Positions 9,078 to 17,493 of a stretch of DNA of 64,000 nt are shown here, in pieces. The DNA is from Bacteroidaceae bacterium (GTDB taxonomy: Bacteria > Bacteroidota > Bacteroidia > Bacteroidales > Bacteroidaceae). Numbering within the stretch: the stretch's first letter is position 1; each line of letters begins with the position of its first letter. The DNA lies in NCBI GenBank assembly GCA_017507385.1, contig JAFWAX010000052.1, forward strand, positions 1 to 64,000, read 5' to 3'. Position numbers and translations under genes: made by a program. Below the pieces are notes generated by a model. That model was not told the DNA's origin and did not search any database. It worked only from the letters and a program-made list of their open reading frames with translations.

Positions 9078-9085
9078 CAAAAGTA
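9078..9085 (-). promoter_or_regulatory. Bacteroidetes -7 box for tonB
   Basis: TACTTTTG on the minus strand, with a predicted transcript start near 9071 and a leader of about 90 bases. Confidence 0.5.
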
Positions 9086-9246
9086 ACACTTTTTTTTGAT
9101 TTGTGAACTACAAATGCCGTTTTTTTTATCAAAAAAGTCTGTTTTTTTTCTTTGTGCGCTACTTCTTATCCTATTTTGTTCCAGATGGCATGCTGATATG
9201 TTGTTGCTTCTATTGCCAGCTCTTTGATGTGCTGTTTAGCCTAATT

Positions 9247-9320
9247 GCGATGAAGGGTGTGTCGTAATTAGGGTAGAGGGTGCTGCGTAATTATGGTGGA
9301 GGGTGCTGCGATGATGTGGC
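9247..9320. repeat. Three imperfect direct repeats of about 24 bp
   Basis: In the 8983-9330 gap, three consecutive units share GGGTG, a TCG or TGCG block and TAATTA or ATGATG endings. Two contain GAGGGTGCTGCG exactly (starting near 9276 and 9299); the third (near 9254) reads GAAGGGTGTGTCG. The rest of the gap is T-rich and holds no gene I can support. Confidence 0.5.
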
Positions 9321-9330
9321 AGTAAATGTG

Positions 9331-10107
9331 TCACTCGGCATCCATAAAGTTTTTTGCGTGCGTGATGAAAGATTTGCCGATGCGCATGGATTTTTTCCCT
9401 TCGCTGGCTCCTTCTTCAAGCACTTCTTCCATCAGGTCATCTTCGGTTACGGCATCTTCTGTGGCCTCCTCTTGGTCTTCTTCCATGAAGATTTCAATGC
9501 TGTATTTGACGTGGTGGGAAGTCTTGACGAGGCATCCTTTTATGCCTCCATTTCTGCGGAATTCCTGATAGGCTCGTTTCCTTTTTATGTGCGAGAGCTT
9601 CATGCTGCGCCAGCATCGCTTGAACCATTTCCATGTGGCGATAGCTCCTTTTTGAGTGAGTGTGCCTATTTTCTTGCAGGTTGAACGCAAGTGGATGATG
9701 CCTTGGATTGTTGCCTTGGCTCCAATGATAATGCCCTTCAAGGTGGATTTGGAAGTTGTCTTTAGCCCCTCCCAGCTTGCTTTCGCTCCGATTTTGAGGT
9801 ATTTAAGCGCTTCTTTATAGGCTATTTTTGACCATTCTGCCAATGTGGATGCAGCCTTTCTCAGTTCTGCTTTGGTTTTTTCCACTTTGGCTTGTGTGTC
9901 GTTGTCGTTCCACCAGGTATTGAGTTGCGTCCAGCCTTTTTCAATGGCTTGCAGGCACCACAATAATCCTTTCGCTGTTTTTTTGAAAAGCCAGATGGTG
10001 AATTTCCATATCAGGATGAGAATGAGGCGTAAGAGTTCGCGCGTCAATCGAACGATGCTTTCTCGTATATGTGCGTCTTTTTCGGTTGGTTTTTCTTTGT
10101 CAATCAT
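9331..10107 (-). CDS. Hypothetical helical protein with hydrophobic N-terminal segment
   Basis: 258 residues, not recognised. Residues about 27-45 (LILILIWKFTIWLFKK) could be a membrane anchor. The middle is strongly basic and helical with repeated Gly-Ala-Lys-Ala patterns (KIGAKASWEGLKTTSKSTLK, then IIGAKATIQG), which could form amphipathic helices. An acidic stretch follows at about 210-235 before a basic tail. The frame is uninterrupted and has its own ATG; a TAnnTTTG-like box with one mismatch (TAACTTCG) lies roughly 45 bases upstream. No function is proposed. Confidence 0.7.
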   Translation of the reverse strand: MIDKEKPTEKDAHIRESIVRLTRELLRLILILIWKFTIWLFKKTAKGLLWCLQAIEKGWTQLNTWWNDNDTQAKVEKTKAELRKAASTLAEWSKIAYKEALKYLKIGAKASWEGLKTTSKSTLKGIIIGAKATIQGIIHLRSTCKKIGTLTQKGAIATWKWFKRCWRSMKLSHIKRKRAYQEFRRNGGIKGCLVKTSHHVKYSIEIFMEEDQEEATEDAVTEDDLMEEVLEEGASEGKKSMRIGKSFITHAKNFMDAE

Positions 10108-10246
10108 GTAGAAGAAGAGGTGAAAGGTCTTTTTTCTGTTGCGAAGTTAATATAAAAAAACAAATGTTGCGATTTTTTGTACGTTAAAATGGATTTGTGT
10201 TGTGAATGTTGCTGAAAAAATGGAATTTAACCTGTTGGCAGGAGGG

Positions 10247-10954
10247 TTAGTCGTGCATGAAAAGCAGTATGGCAATGCTAATGAACAGAAGTCCTGTTAC
10301 AATGTTCAGCCATTGCTGAAAATGCTCGAATTTTGTGCTGATTGTTTCAGCCTTGTCCATTGCTTTTTTCATAAACCATGCAACGACGATTGTAGGAAGG
10401 CTTGCTGATATTCCGAAAGTTAGGGGTACCAGTATGCCGATGCTGCTTGAAATGCTGAGCGGTATCATCATGCCGAAATAAAAAATGGCGCTTTCGGGAC
10501 AGAGGATGAGGGCTAATGCCATGCCTAACACGAAAGACCCTAATGGGGCATTTCTTTTGATGATTTTTCCGCTGTTGTGGCAGGTTTCTCCATTGTGCTG
10601 ATGGCGATGAAATCCTCTGATTAACAGAAATATGCCGATAAGTATGAGCAGGAATGGAACACCTTTTTCTGCAAGGGATAGCACGTTCTGCATGGGCACG
10701 ATGTTCTTGCCTCCTCCGATGAGGCACATGGTAATCCATCCCAGCAGAGTGTAGGTGGCTGTTCTGCCCAATGTGTACATGATGATGTCGGCAAACGTCT
10801 TTCCTTGTCTGTACTCATAAGTGAGTGCAGATACGCAAATGGCTAATTGGCAGGGGTTTAGTGCAACAAGCAGCCCCAAAGCAGATGCAGCCAACAGGGG
10901 AAGGTCTGTTGACTGCGATATGTTGCTGAGTATCTGGTTGAAATCTAACTGCAT
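10247..10954 (-). CDS. DsbD/CcdA-like permease, ArsG-type efflux family
   Basis: 235 residues with about six membrane helices. The N-terminal [15 protein letters not shown] segment, with a Cys after Asn-Pro, resembles the DsbD/CcdA and ArsG-type efflux permeases (cytochrome c biogenesis transmembrane fold), and [16 protein letters not shown] gives the matching Cys-Pro in the second half. A His-rich loop ([14 protein letters not shown], about 110-123) could bind metal. Transport of an arsenical, metal or reducing equivalents is possible; the substrate is not known. The start overlaps the upstream transporter stop by 10 bases, implying translational coupling. Confidence 0.75.
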   Translation of the reverse strand: MQLDFNQILSNISQSTDLPLLAASALGLLVALNPCQLAICVSALTYEYRQGKTFADIIMYTLGRTATYTLLGWITMCLIGGGKNIVPMQNVLSLAEKGVPFLLILIGIFLLIRGFHRHQHNGETCHNSGKIIKRNAPLGSFVLGMALALILCPESAIFYFGMMIPLSISSSIGILVPLTFGISASLPTIVVAWFMKKAMDKAETISTKFEHFQQWLNIVTGLLFISIAILLFMHD

Positions 10955-12654
10955 AGGAGTAGAATGATTACTTGCGCTGTAATGATGCGAAGGAACATTG
11001 ACAATGGGTAAACGGTTGAATAACCCACGGATGGAATGCCGTTATTGGCTGTCGCCGTGCTGAATGCCAATGCTGGAGGGTCGGTAGTGGCTCCACTCAT
11101 GATGCCCATGAGGAGGAAATAATTGATTTTCCATTTCACTCGGGCAAAAATCGCCATGATGAGCAGCGGTATAGTGGTGATGAGGAATCCTATCCAGACA
11201 TAGTGGATGCCGCCATTCATGACGGTATCGACAAAGTTTCCGCCTGCTTTTATGCCGACGCTGGCAAGGAACAGCACTAAGCCTATGTCTCTGATCATCA
11301 GTGAAGCAGAGTTGGTTGTGTAGGCGACGAGTTTCAGTTTGTAGCCAAAGCGTCCGAGCAGGATGGCGATGATGAGCGGACCTCCTGCCAAGCCTAATTT
11401 TACAGGAACGGACATTCCTGGAATCTCGATGGGGAGCATGCCAAAGATGATGCCGACCAGAATGCCCACGAAGAGTGTGAGAAGGTTGGGCTTGTCAAGC
11501 TGCTGCTTTTTGTCTCCAATCTTGTTGGCAAAACGATCTACTGCATCTTCTGGACCTACGACAGTGAGGATGTCGCCGACTTGCAGGATGACATTTGGAT
11601 TGGCAAATAGCTCGATGCCAGAACGATATAATCGAGTTACATTGACACCGTACATCGAACTGGGATGTAAGCTTCCCAGTGTCTTTCCGTTGATGTCGTC
11701 TTTTGTTACCGTATGCTTTCTTGACACCATCGGCACGTCCTGCTCGTCCCATTCCACTTCGACTTCGGGACCAATAAATGCGATGATGGCATCAGCGTCT
11801 TCTTCTGCGCAGACAATATAGAGCTTGTCGTCCACGTTGAGGAGTGTTTCCTTGTTGGGCACAACGACATGGCCGTTGTGAAGCATGCGTGAGCACACAA
11901 AGGCGCGGCCGATGAATCCTCTGACTTGCAGAATGGTTTTTCCTGCAATGGCGGGGTTGAAAACCTTTACCGTCATCAGATGCGGTTTGACAGCTTCCTG
12001 ATTGTTTTTCTTGTTGAAATGTTCTTCTTCTTCTTTGAAATTGATTTTGAAGATGATGCGGATTAGGATGATGCTGCAGATGATGCCTACCACTCCTAAA
12101 GGATAGGCACAGGCATATCCGTTGGCGATGACTGGCACTCCATTTCCAAAAGGCTTGACTTGGTTTATCTGCTCAAGAGCAGCATTTGCTGCACCCAATC
12201 CGGGGGTGTTGGTTACTGCTCCACACAGTGTGCCGACCATCATGGGAAGGTTGTTGACTGCAGGAATGAAATTGCGGAGTCCATAGTAGAGGGCAAGCAT
12301 GACTATGATGTTCAGCATCACTACGCCAGCTGCTACTCCGTTTGCTTTCAGGCCTCCTTGTTTCAATGATGTGAAGAACGAAGGTCCTACTTGAAGTCCG
12401 ATGCTGAAGACAAACAGAATCAGACCAAAGTCTTGAATGAAATTAATGACAGCAACGTTTTCCTGTATGTTTCCACGCATGAGCAAGTCGCCAGCCAAGA
12501 TTCCTATGAAAAGAATCCAAGTTACACCCAGCGAAATTCCGCCAAATTTGATTTTTTCACCAAGAAGAACGCCTAATGATATGACAATGGCATACAGTAT
12601 GACCGTATGCGCAACTCCGCCTCCTGATGTGAGTAGTTCAATTAACCAATCCAT
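10945..12654 (-). CDS. AspT/YidE/YbjL-family putative transporter
   Basis: 569 residues, built as two membrane halves with two TrkA-C-like regulatory domains between them (about 225-300 and 305-390; [15 protein letters not shown] and [14 protein letters not shown] begin them). Each half shows the family duplication: [20 protein letters not shown] in the first and [18 protein letters not shown] in the second. Relatives include the aspartate:alanine exchanger AspT, but most members have unknown substrates. It is first in a two-gene unit with the ArsG-like permease. Confidence 0.88.
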   Translation of the reverse strand: MDWLIELLTSGGGVAHTVILYAIVISLGVLLGEKIKFGGISLGVTWILFIGILAGDLLMRGNIQENVAVINFIQDFGLILFVFSIGLQVGPSFFTSLKQGGLKANGVAAGVVMLNIIVMLALYYGLRNFIPAVNNLPMMVGTLCGAVTNTPGLGAANAALEQINQVKPFGNGVPVIANGYACAYPLGVVGIICSIILIRIIFKINFKEEEEHFNKKNNQEAVKPHLMTVKVFNPAIAGKTILQVRGFIGRAFVCSRMLHNGHVVVPNKETLLNVDDKLYIVCAEEDADAIIAFIGPEVEVEWDEQDVPMVSRKHTVTKDDINGKTLGSLHPSSMYGVNVTRLYRSGIELFANPNVILQVGDILTVVGPEDAVDRFANKIGDKKQQLDKPNLLTLFVGILVGIIFGMLPIEIPGMSVPVKLGLAGGPLIIAILLGRFGYKLKLVAYTTNSASLMIRDIGLVLFLASVGIKAGGNFVDTVMNGGIHYVWIGFLITTIPLLIMAIFARVKWKINYFLLMGIMSGATTDPPALAFSTATANNGIPSVGYSTVYPLSMFLRIITAQVIILLLCS

Positions 12655-12694
12655 TTTCCTTAAATTGCTGATAAATCACTATGCGGCATCCCCA

Positions 12695-12767
12695 AAAATC
12701 GATGTGCCCCACACCGGTGCATTGATGTGCCCCACATCGATTCATCGGTGTGGGGCACATCGATTTT
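12695..12767. repeat. 22-bp perfect inverted repeat built from three GATGTGCCCCAC units
   Basis: Units GATGTGCCCCACACC at 12701-12715, GATGTGCCCCACATC at 12724-12738 and the inverse of the first at 12747-12761. The outer arms 12695-12716 and 12746-12767 are perfect inverted repeats over 22 bases. Read on the minus strand the last arm runs into TTTTT, so it may terminate the GH28 operon, or sit in the leader of the AspT transporter. It fills much of the 12655-12838 gap. Confidence 0.8.
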
Positions 12768-12830
12768 GAGAATGATTCTACATCTCTATTTTGACATAGC
12801 CGCTATGATGTTTTTTATTGAAAAGCGTTG

Positions 12831-12838
12831 CAAAGTTA
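12831..12838 (-). promoter_or_regulatory. Possible -7 box for the AspT-type transporter
   Basis: TAACTTTG on the minus strand directly abuts the GH28 stop codon (12839-12841). It would give a leader of about 170 bases containing the 22-bp inverted repeat. Confidence 0.4.
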
Positions 12839-14191
12839 TTACTTTTTTTCGGCTTTCACATTCTTTACGGTGAAATTTTCCACATATTCCGTGTGGAAAT
12901 CTGTATTCTTTGCTTTTATAGACAGATTCTCGAATGTGAAGTTGCTAAGATGGTACTGCTCTTCTTGCTGTTTCACGTTGAAGAAGACATCGCAGTCAAA
13001 AGTGATGTTTCTCATCGTGATATGGTCAGAATATGACATGGGGATGCTTTCTCGCCCTTTTAAGTCGTAGAACTGAGTCCATGGGGCAATGAGGATGAAG
13101 TTCTTGCCGTTGCCTGCGATGTCTTCAACCAGCACATGTTCATATTGTTGCGGAGTGTCAGGACGCATCTTTAGCCACAGGAGGTTGTTGGCTTTGTCCA
13201 CTTTGATGCGCCGCAAAATGATGTTGTGGTCATATACGGATTCGCTTCCCAAAGTGAGGCAGCCATGGCAGAATCCGTATTCGCAGTCTTCGATGAGGAT
13301 GTTCGTGTTTCCGCCATTGCCAATGACTTCTGGAAACTTGCTGATATCTATGCCGCTATAAGGGTTTTTCCAGTGGTCTGCATAAGGTCCTTTTCCACCT
13401 TTGATGGCTATTGCATCGTCGTTGACGCTCATGTAGCAGTCTTTTACAAGGACATTCTTCACAACGTCGAGATCGATGGCATCTGTACTTGGAGCTTTGA
13501 CGGGCTTTTCGGGCGAATAGATGTGTAGGCGCAGAAGCTTTACGTTCTCGCTATTATATATATGTGTGGTCCAGAATGCGGAATTCTGCAATTTCACACC
13601 GTCAATCTGCACGTTTTTGCAGTTGCTCACATAGACAAGTCGGGGACGTTGCTCATCCTTGTTGGTGCATTTAGGATTCCATGTCCTTCGTTCCCAGAAA
13701 TGCTTCCAGAACGTATAGCCATTGCCGTCTATTGTCCCTTTGCCAGAGATGGTGAATCCGTCTATCCCGTCGGCATTGATGAGAGCAGAATAGTAAAGGC
13801 AGGTTTCTCCTTCAATACGCGTTTTGACTATAGGGTAGTCGCTGGGGTTATTGCTTCCCATCAGCACTCCACCGTCGTTCAGGTAAAGATGTACGCCTTG
13901 CTTGAAGAATAGGGCGCCTGTCATGTATGTTCCTTCAGGTACGACTACCACGCCGCCTCCTGCAGCAGCAATGTCATCAATCAGTTTCTGGAGTTTTTCC
14001 GTGTGCAGCTTACCGTCGTTGACAACTCCATAATCCGTGATGCGGTATTGCTTCCCCAATTCTGCCAGTTCAACAGGGGCTGTTTGCTTGAACCATTCGC
14101 TGATTTTGCTTCCGTCGGGCCAGCGTTCTGCTTTAGTCAAAGATGGTATGCACAAGAGTGTGCATACCATTAGTAAGGTTTTGATATTCAT
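12839..14191 (-). CDS. Glycoside hydrolase family 28 (polygalacturonase-like), secreted
   Basis: 450 residues from the ATG at 14191; a TTG four codons earlier is not needed. A signal peptide covers about residues 1-22. The GH28 beta-helix core shows STDAIDLD, NDDAIAIK, the histidine motif in FCHGCLTLGSE, and LWLKMRPD in place of the usual RIK. GH28 enzymes hydrolyse pectic galacturonans or rhamnogalacturonan. The ATG is one base past the preceding gene's stop codon (about 2 bases of separation), so translation is probably coupled. It is last of the 21817-12839 operon. Confidence 0.88.
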   Translation of the reverse strand: MNIKTLLMVCTLLCIPSLTKAERWPDGSKISEWFKQTAPVELAELGKQYRITDYGVVNDGKLHTEKLQKLIDDIAAAGGGVVVVPEGTYMTGALFFKQGVHLYLNDGGVLMGSNNPSDYPIVKTRIEGETCLYYSALINADGIDGFTISGKGTIDGNGYTFWKHFWERRTWNPKCTNKDEQRPRLVYVSNCKNVQIDGVKLQNSAFWTTHIYNSENVKLLRLHIYSPEKPVKAPSTDAIDLDVVKNVLVKDCYMSVNDDAIAIKGGKGPYADHWKNPYSGIDISKFPEVIGNGGNTNILIEDCEYGFCHGCLTLGSESVYDHNIILRRIKVDKANNLLWLKMRPDTPQQYEHVLVEDIAGNGKNFILIAPWTQFYDLKGRESIPMSYSDHITMRNITFDCDVFFNVKQQEEQYHLSNFTFENLSIKAKNTDFHTEYVENFTVKNVKAEKK

Positions 14192-14192
14192 T

Positions 14193-16718
14193 TTATTCAA
14201 CAAAAATCTTCTTGCTTGAACCGTCTTTGTATTTGATGATGTTGACTCCTTGTTGAACCTTTTGTAAACGCATTCCTCCAGGAGTGTAGATGCCGGCTAT
14301 TGATGGCGAATTGTAGCCGTTCTCATCAGCCGTTACTGATTCTATGTCTGTGGCAATGGCTATTTGGCGATAAGCCTCCAACTCATCCTCGCTGATGATA
14401 ATCCATTGCTGTGCTGTGGCGTTATCGCTGTAGTCAAATGTTTTTTGGTTGATGGAGCCATAGCCAGTGATTTTACCTAATGTGTTGGCTGACATTGACT
14501 TGAAATCGCCTTTGTTGACAGTCCATGTGAACCAGTATCCATGTGTGGTTATTTTGTTGCTGCCTTTTCCGATGGTGACGTTGGTGCGGTCAGGCATCAG
14601 CTGGAAGCGTTCGGAAATGCCAGGGGTTGAGGTGGTCTTTAGAGTAACGTTGGAGTTGCTGGTGTTATGTGTGAGATACTTGCCGGTTGCCGCGTTCTTG
14701 AACATGTAGTAGCCTGCTTGAGGATTGAACTCTATGTACCACGCTGCAGAGTCGCTGATTGTTTCTTGAACCAAGTTGGGTTGCCAAGCAATAGCAGAAC
14801 TTGTGCGCTGGAAGAGCAATCCTTCTCCTAATCCACATTCTGTATTCTTGTTCATCAGATAGTACTTCTTCGTCTCATCAAAGTTGTACGTATATCCGGA
14901 AATACCGTTGTTTTCAGTTACCCACCACTGGCTTGATGTTGGGTCGAGACCATCGATGAAGAGACCGTAGAGAAGTATACATCCACCGATATATTGTAAC
15001 TCTAAATGTTTGTCTGTGTGTGAACCGTTAACGAACCAGTCGTAGGTGGCATTCGTTCCCCAGCCATGTGTTCCATCTCCTACCATGACGTATTCGGAAT
15101 TACCTTCCTTGTTCTCAAGGAATTGGAAGATTTTGTTGGCTTCTCTGCCTTTCCACTCCCAGTCGTGAACATTTGTGTCTGACCATCGTGGATGTGTGCC
15201 TACGCCAACACCATGTCCTGTTTCATGCAATACGGTTCCAACGGCTTGATTGGCAGCATTCTGACTGATTCTCATCCAACCGCCATAGGAACAATCGGCA
15301 GTGCCACCGCCAGCACCTGCACCAGGCACATAATGTCCTGAAAGGTGGAATCCTCTCACGCCTGTCCATTCATTGAAGAGGTCGATTGTTTCTTGGAGGG
15401 CTTTTCTGCATCGTTCGTTAGCATCTGCAGGGCCTGCATCATCCCATGACCATGTGCATGTGCCTTGGGGATGAGTCACAATCTTTACTTCATCACCATA
15501 AGCCACAGTGTAGGTTTTGTTCATGACGTAAGGACGCAGGTAATAGACTGTGGCAGGTTTCAATCCTTTCACATGGAAAATGTATCCATTGAGGGAGAAA
15601 TTCTTTGTGGTACGATTGTCCAGCACTGTGGGATTTCGTTCTGTACTCCAGCATACGCCACGTTCCAGAATGTTGCTGCCTGTCATCGTGGCACGCATCA
15701 GCGCTTCTGTTGCGCCTGTTGCCACGTACTGATTCGTGGCGGTTACTTTAGGTGCTATGCCTGAGCCTGGGGTGGCATTGGCAATGCAGAATGTTAATGC
15801 GGCTTTCTCCAAAATTTCGATTTCTGATTCCAAATCAGCAGAGGTGGCATCTGCATTTCCTGCCAATTCGTAGGCTTTGTCAATTTCTTGCTTGAGAGTG
15901 GCTCCGCCTTCTTTAGTTTCGTAGTCTTCGCCAACAGTTGCTTCTGTTTCCTTAATTTTATTCAGAAGTGCAGCATATTCTTCCGCTGATTCTAAAGCTG
16001 CGTTGTCCGCAGATTGCAATGTTTTCACTGCTGCCTGAAATTCTTCTTCTGTGGAATTTGTGTTCAATAGTTTGGCATTGTCAAGCGCATCCTTTAGCGC
16101 ATTAGCGGCAGTGTTAGACATCATGCTGTTGGCAGTATTACGACCTTCAATCTCTTCAATCATGCTTTTCACTTCTGCTAACAGCTCTTCTGTACTCAAG
16201 TTGCCGATTTGATATAAACGGAAATTGTCTACTGCAATCCAGTTTCCTGTAGCTTTGTCGGCAATGAAGCCGATTTCTACATCGCCGGTAATGTTTGTGA
16301 ATGTGACGGAATAATCATTGGGCGTGTAAATGGTCTCTTTCTTCTCACCCGCAAAGATATAGGCGCCAGTGTTCTTCTTGGATGTGGATGACTCGGTGTA
16401 GTTCTGTGCGCTTGCTGTCAATTGATAGATGCCAACAGGAAGATTTGTGATGGTCTGTTTTGCGTAGCCATCTCCTACAGCTCCAGAACCAGTCCATTTT
16501 TCCAAATAGACATCTCCTGCTTTTTTTGTAAATGATGTATTTGTTTGAGTGTCAAGCAGTTCGCTTTCCCATCCGTTCATGTTGTCCTCAAAGCTTGGGT
16601 TTACGATGTATGAAGTTCTGTCAATCGGATTCTCTTCCGTCGCAGGTTGGCTGCTGTTGCTGGCCTGTGTGTACAAAACTATTAGTGTCAGTATGTTAGT
16701 TAGTAATATTTTTTTCAT
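14193..16718 (-). CDS. Secreted multidomain HExxH metallopeptidase with ricin-like and sorting domains
   Basis: 841 residues from ATG 16718 (MKKILLTNILTLIVLYTQAS), the first start followed by a proper signal peptide; an upstream in-frame ATG adds 13 non-signal residues. In order: a jelly-roll-like binding domain (about 25-185), a helical region (about 190-320), a fibronectin-like domain (about 330-420), a peptidase domain with HETGHGVGVGTH near residue 498, a ricin-type beta-trefoil-like domain (about 620-770), and a short C-terminal tail like a T9SS type A sorting signal. HExxH is the zinc-binding core, but the third His is one residue further than in classic metzincins. The carbohydrate-binding parts suggest glycoprotein or cell-wall targets (inference). 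Confidence 0.8.
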   Translation of the reverse strand: MKKILLTNILTLIVLYTQASNSSQPATEENPIDRTSYIVNPSFEDNMNGWESELLDTQTNTSFTKKAGDVYLEKWTGSGAVGDGYAKQTITNLPVGIYQLTASAQNYTESSTSKKNTGAYIFAGEKKETIYTPNDYSVTFTNITGDVEIGFIADKATGNWIAVDNFRLYQIGNLSTEELLAEVKSMIEEIEGRNTANSMMSNTAANALKDALDNAKLLNTNSTEEEFQAAVKTLQSADNAALESAEEYAALLNKIKETEATVGEDYETKEGGATLKQEIDKAYELAGNADATSADLESEIEILEKAALTFCIANATPGSGIAPKVTATNQYVATGATEALMRATMTGSNILERGVCWSTERNPTVLDNRTTKNFSLNGYIFHVKGLKPATVYYLRPYVMNKTYTVAYGDEVKIVTHPQGTCTWSWDDAGPADANERCRKALQETIDLFNEWTGVRGFHLSGHYVPGAGAGGGTADCSYGGWMRISQNAANQAVGTVLHETGHGVGVGTHPRWSDTNVHDWEWKGREANKIFQFLENKEGNSEYVMVGDGTHGWGTNATYDWFVNGSHTDKHLELQYIGGCILLYGLFIDGLDPTSSQWWVTENNGISGYTYNFDETKKYYLMNKNTECGLGEGLLFQRTSSAIAWQPNLVQETISDSAAWYIEFNPQAGYYMFKNAATGKYLTHNTSNSNVTLKTTSTPGISERFQLMPDRTNVTIGKGSNKITTHGYWFTWTVNKGDFKSMSANTLGKITGYGSINQKTFDYSDNATAQQWIIISEDELEAYRQIAIATDIESVTADENGYNSPSIAGIYTPGGMRLQKVQQGVNIIKYKDGSSKKIFVE

Positions 16719-16746
16719 TTTGTTAGTGTTTTTTATATTGTTGAAT

Positions 16747-17463
16747 CTATAATTCAATAGCTGTTTCTAATGCTAATTTCATCATGTCGGTAAAAGATTT
16801 TTGTCTTTCTTCTGCTGATAGTTCCACTTTGTCAACAAACGAATCGCTGATGGTGAGCAGACATGCAGCCCTTTTACCCAGTGCGTTGGCATTGTGGAAT
16901 AAGGCAAAGCTTTCCATTTCCACGCAATCAGTACCAGTCCTTTCTGCTAAATCTTGCCATGATTCTTGTGAGGAATCGGCATAGAAGACGTCACTTGAAT
17001 GCACAACACTCATTTTGCATTCTATTTTCATCTGTTCAGCTTTCTTTATAATAGCGTCATTGAGTTCTTTGCTGGGCTTAATGCTGTGTGTTGTCACACC
17101 TCCTTGCCTTAGAGCAAATGTAGAATCGCTGTAGGCACACTTTGCTAGCGTCACATCCATAACCTTTAGCCAGTCGCGATAGCTTCCGGCCGAACCAATA
17201 CGGATGATGTTTTCCACATCATAAAATTTGAACAGTTCGTATGAGTAGATGCCAATGCTTGGCATTCCCATTCCACTTGCCATTACGGAAACGTTGGTAC
17301 CTTTATATGAACCAGTATATCCCAGCACATTGCGAACAGAAGTAACCAGTTTGGGATTGCTCAAGAAATTTTCTGCAATAAATTGTGCTCTCAGAGGATC
17401 TCCAGGCATTAGTACTGTTTTGGCGAAAGCGCCTTCAAGTGCTGATATGTGAGGTGTTGGCAT
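16747..17463 (-). CDS. deoD: Purine-nucleoside phosphorylase DeoD type
   Basis: 238 residues from ATG 17463 (MPTPHISALEGAFAKTVLMP). A TTG nine codons upstream adds residues not typical of the family and is rejected. It shows the phosphate loop VLMPGDPLRAQFIAENFL, the GMGMPSIGIYSYEL motif, and the substrate region VEMESFALF with the later SDSFVD catalytic Asp. It cleaves purine nucleosides to base and ribose-1-phosphate. This cytoplasmic salvage enzyme sits inside an operon of secreted hydrolases, with gaps of 30 and 28 bases to its neighbours. Confidence 0.93.
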   Translation of the reverse strand: MPTPHISALEGAFAKTVLMPGDPLRAQFIAENFLSNPKLVTSVRNVLGYTGSYKGTNVSVMASGMGMPSIGIYSYELFKFYDVENIIRIGSAGSYRDWLKVMDVTLAKCAYSDSTFALRQGGVTTHSIKPSKELNDAIIKKAEQMKIECKMSVVHSSDVFYADSSQESWQDLAERTGTDCVEMESFALFHNANALGKRAACLLTISDSFVDKVELSAEERQKSFTDMMKLALETAIEL

Positions 17464-17493
17464 ATTTGTCTTGAATTTAGTTTGTTGCAAATT

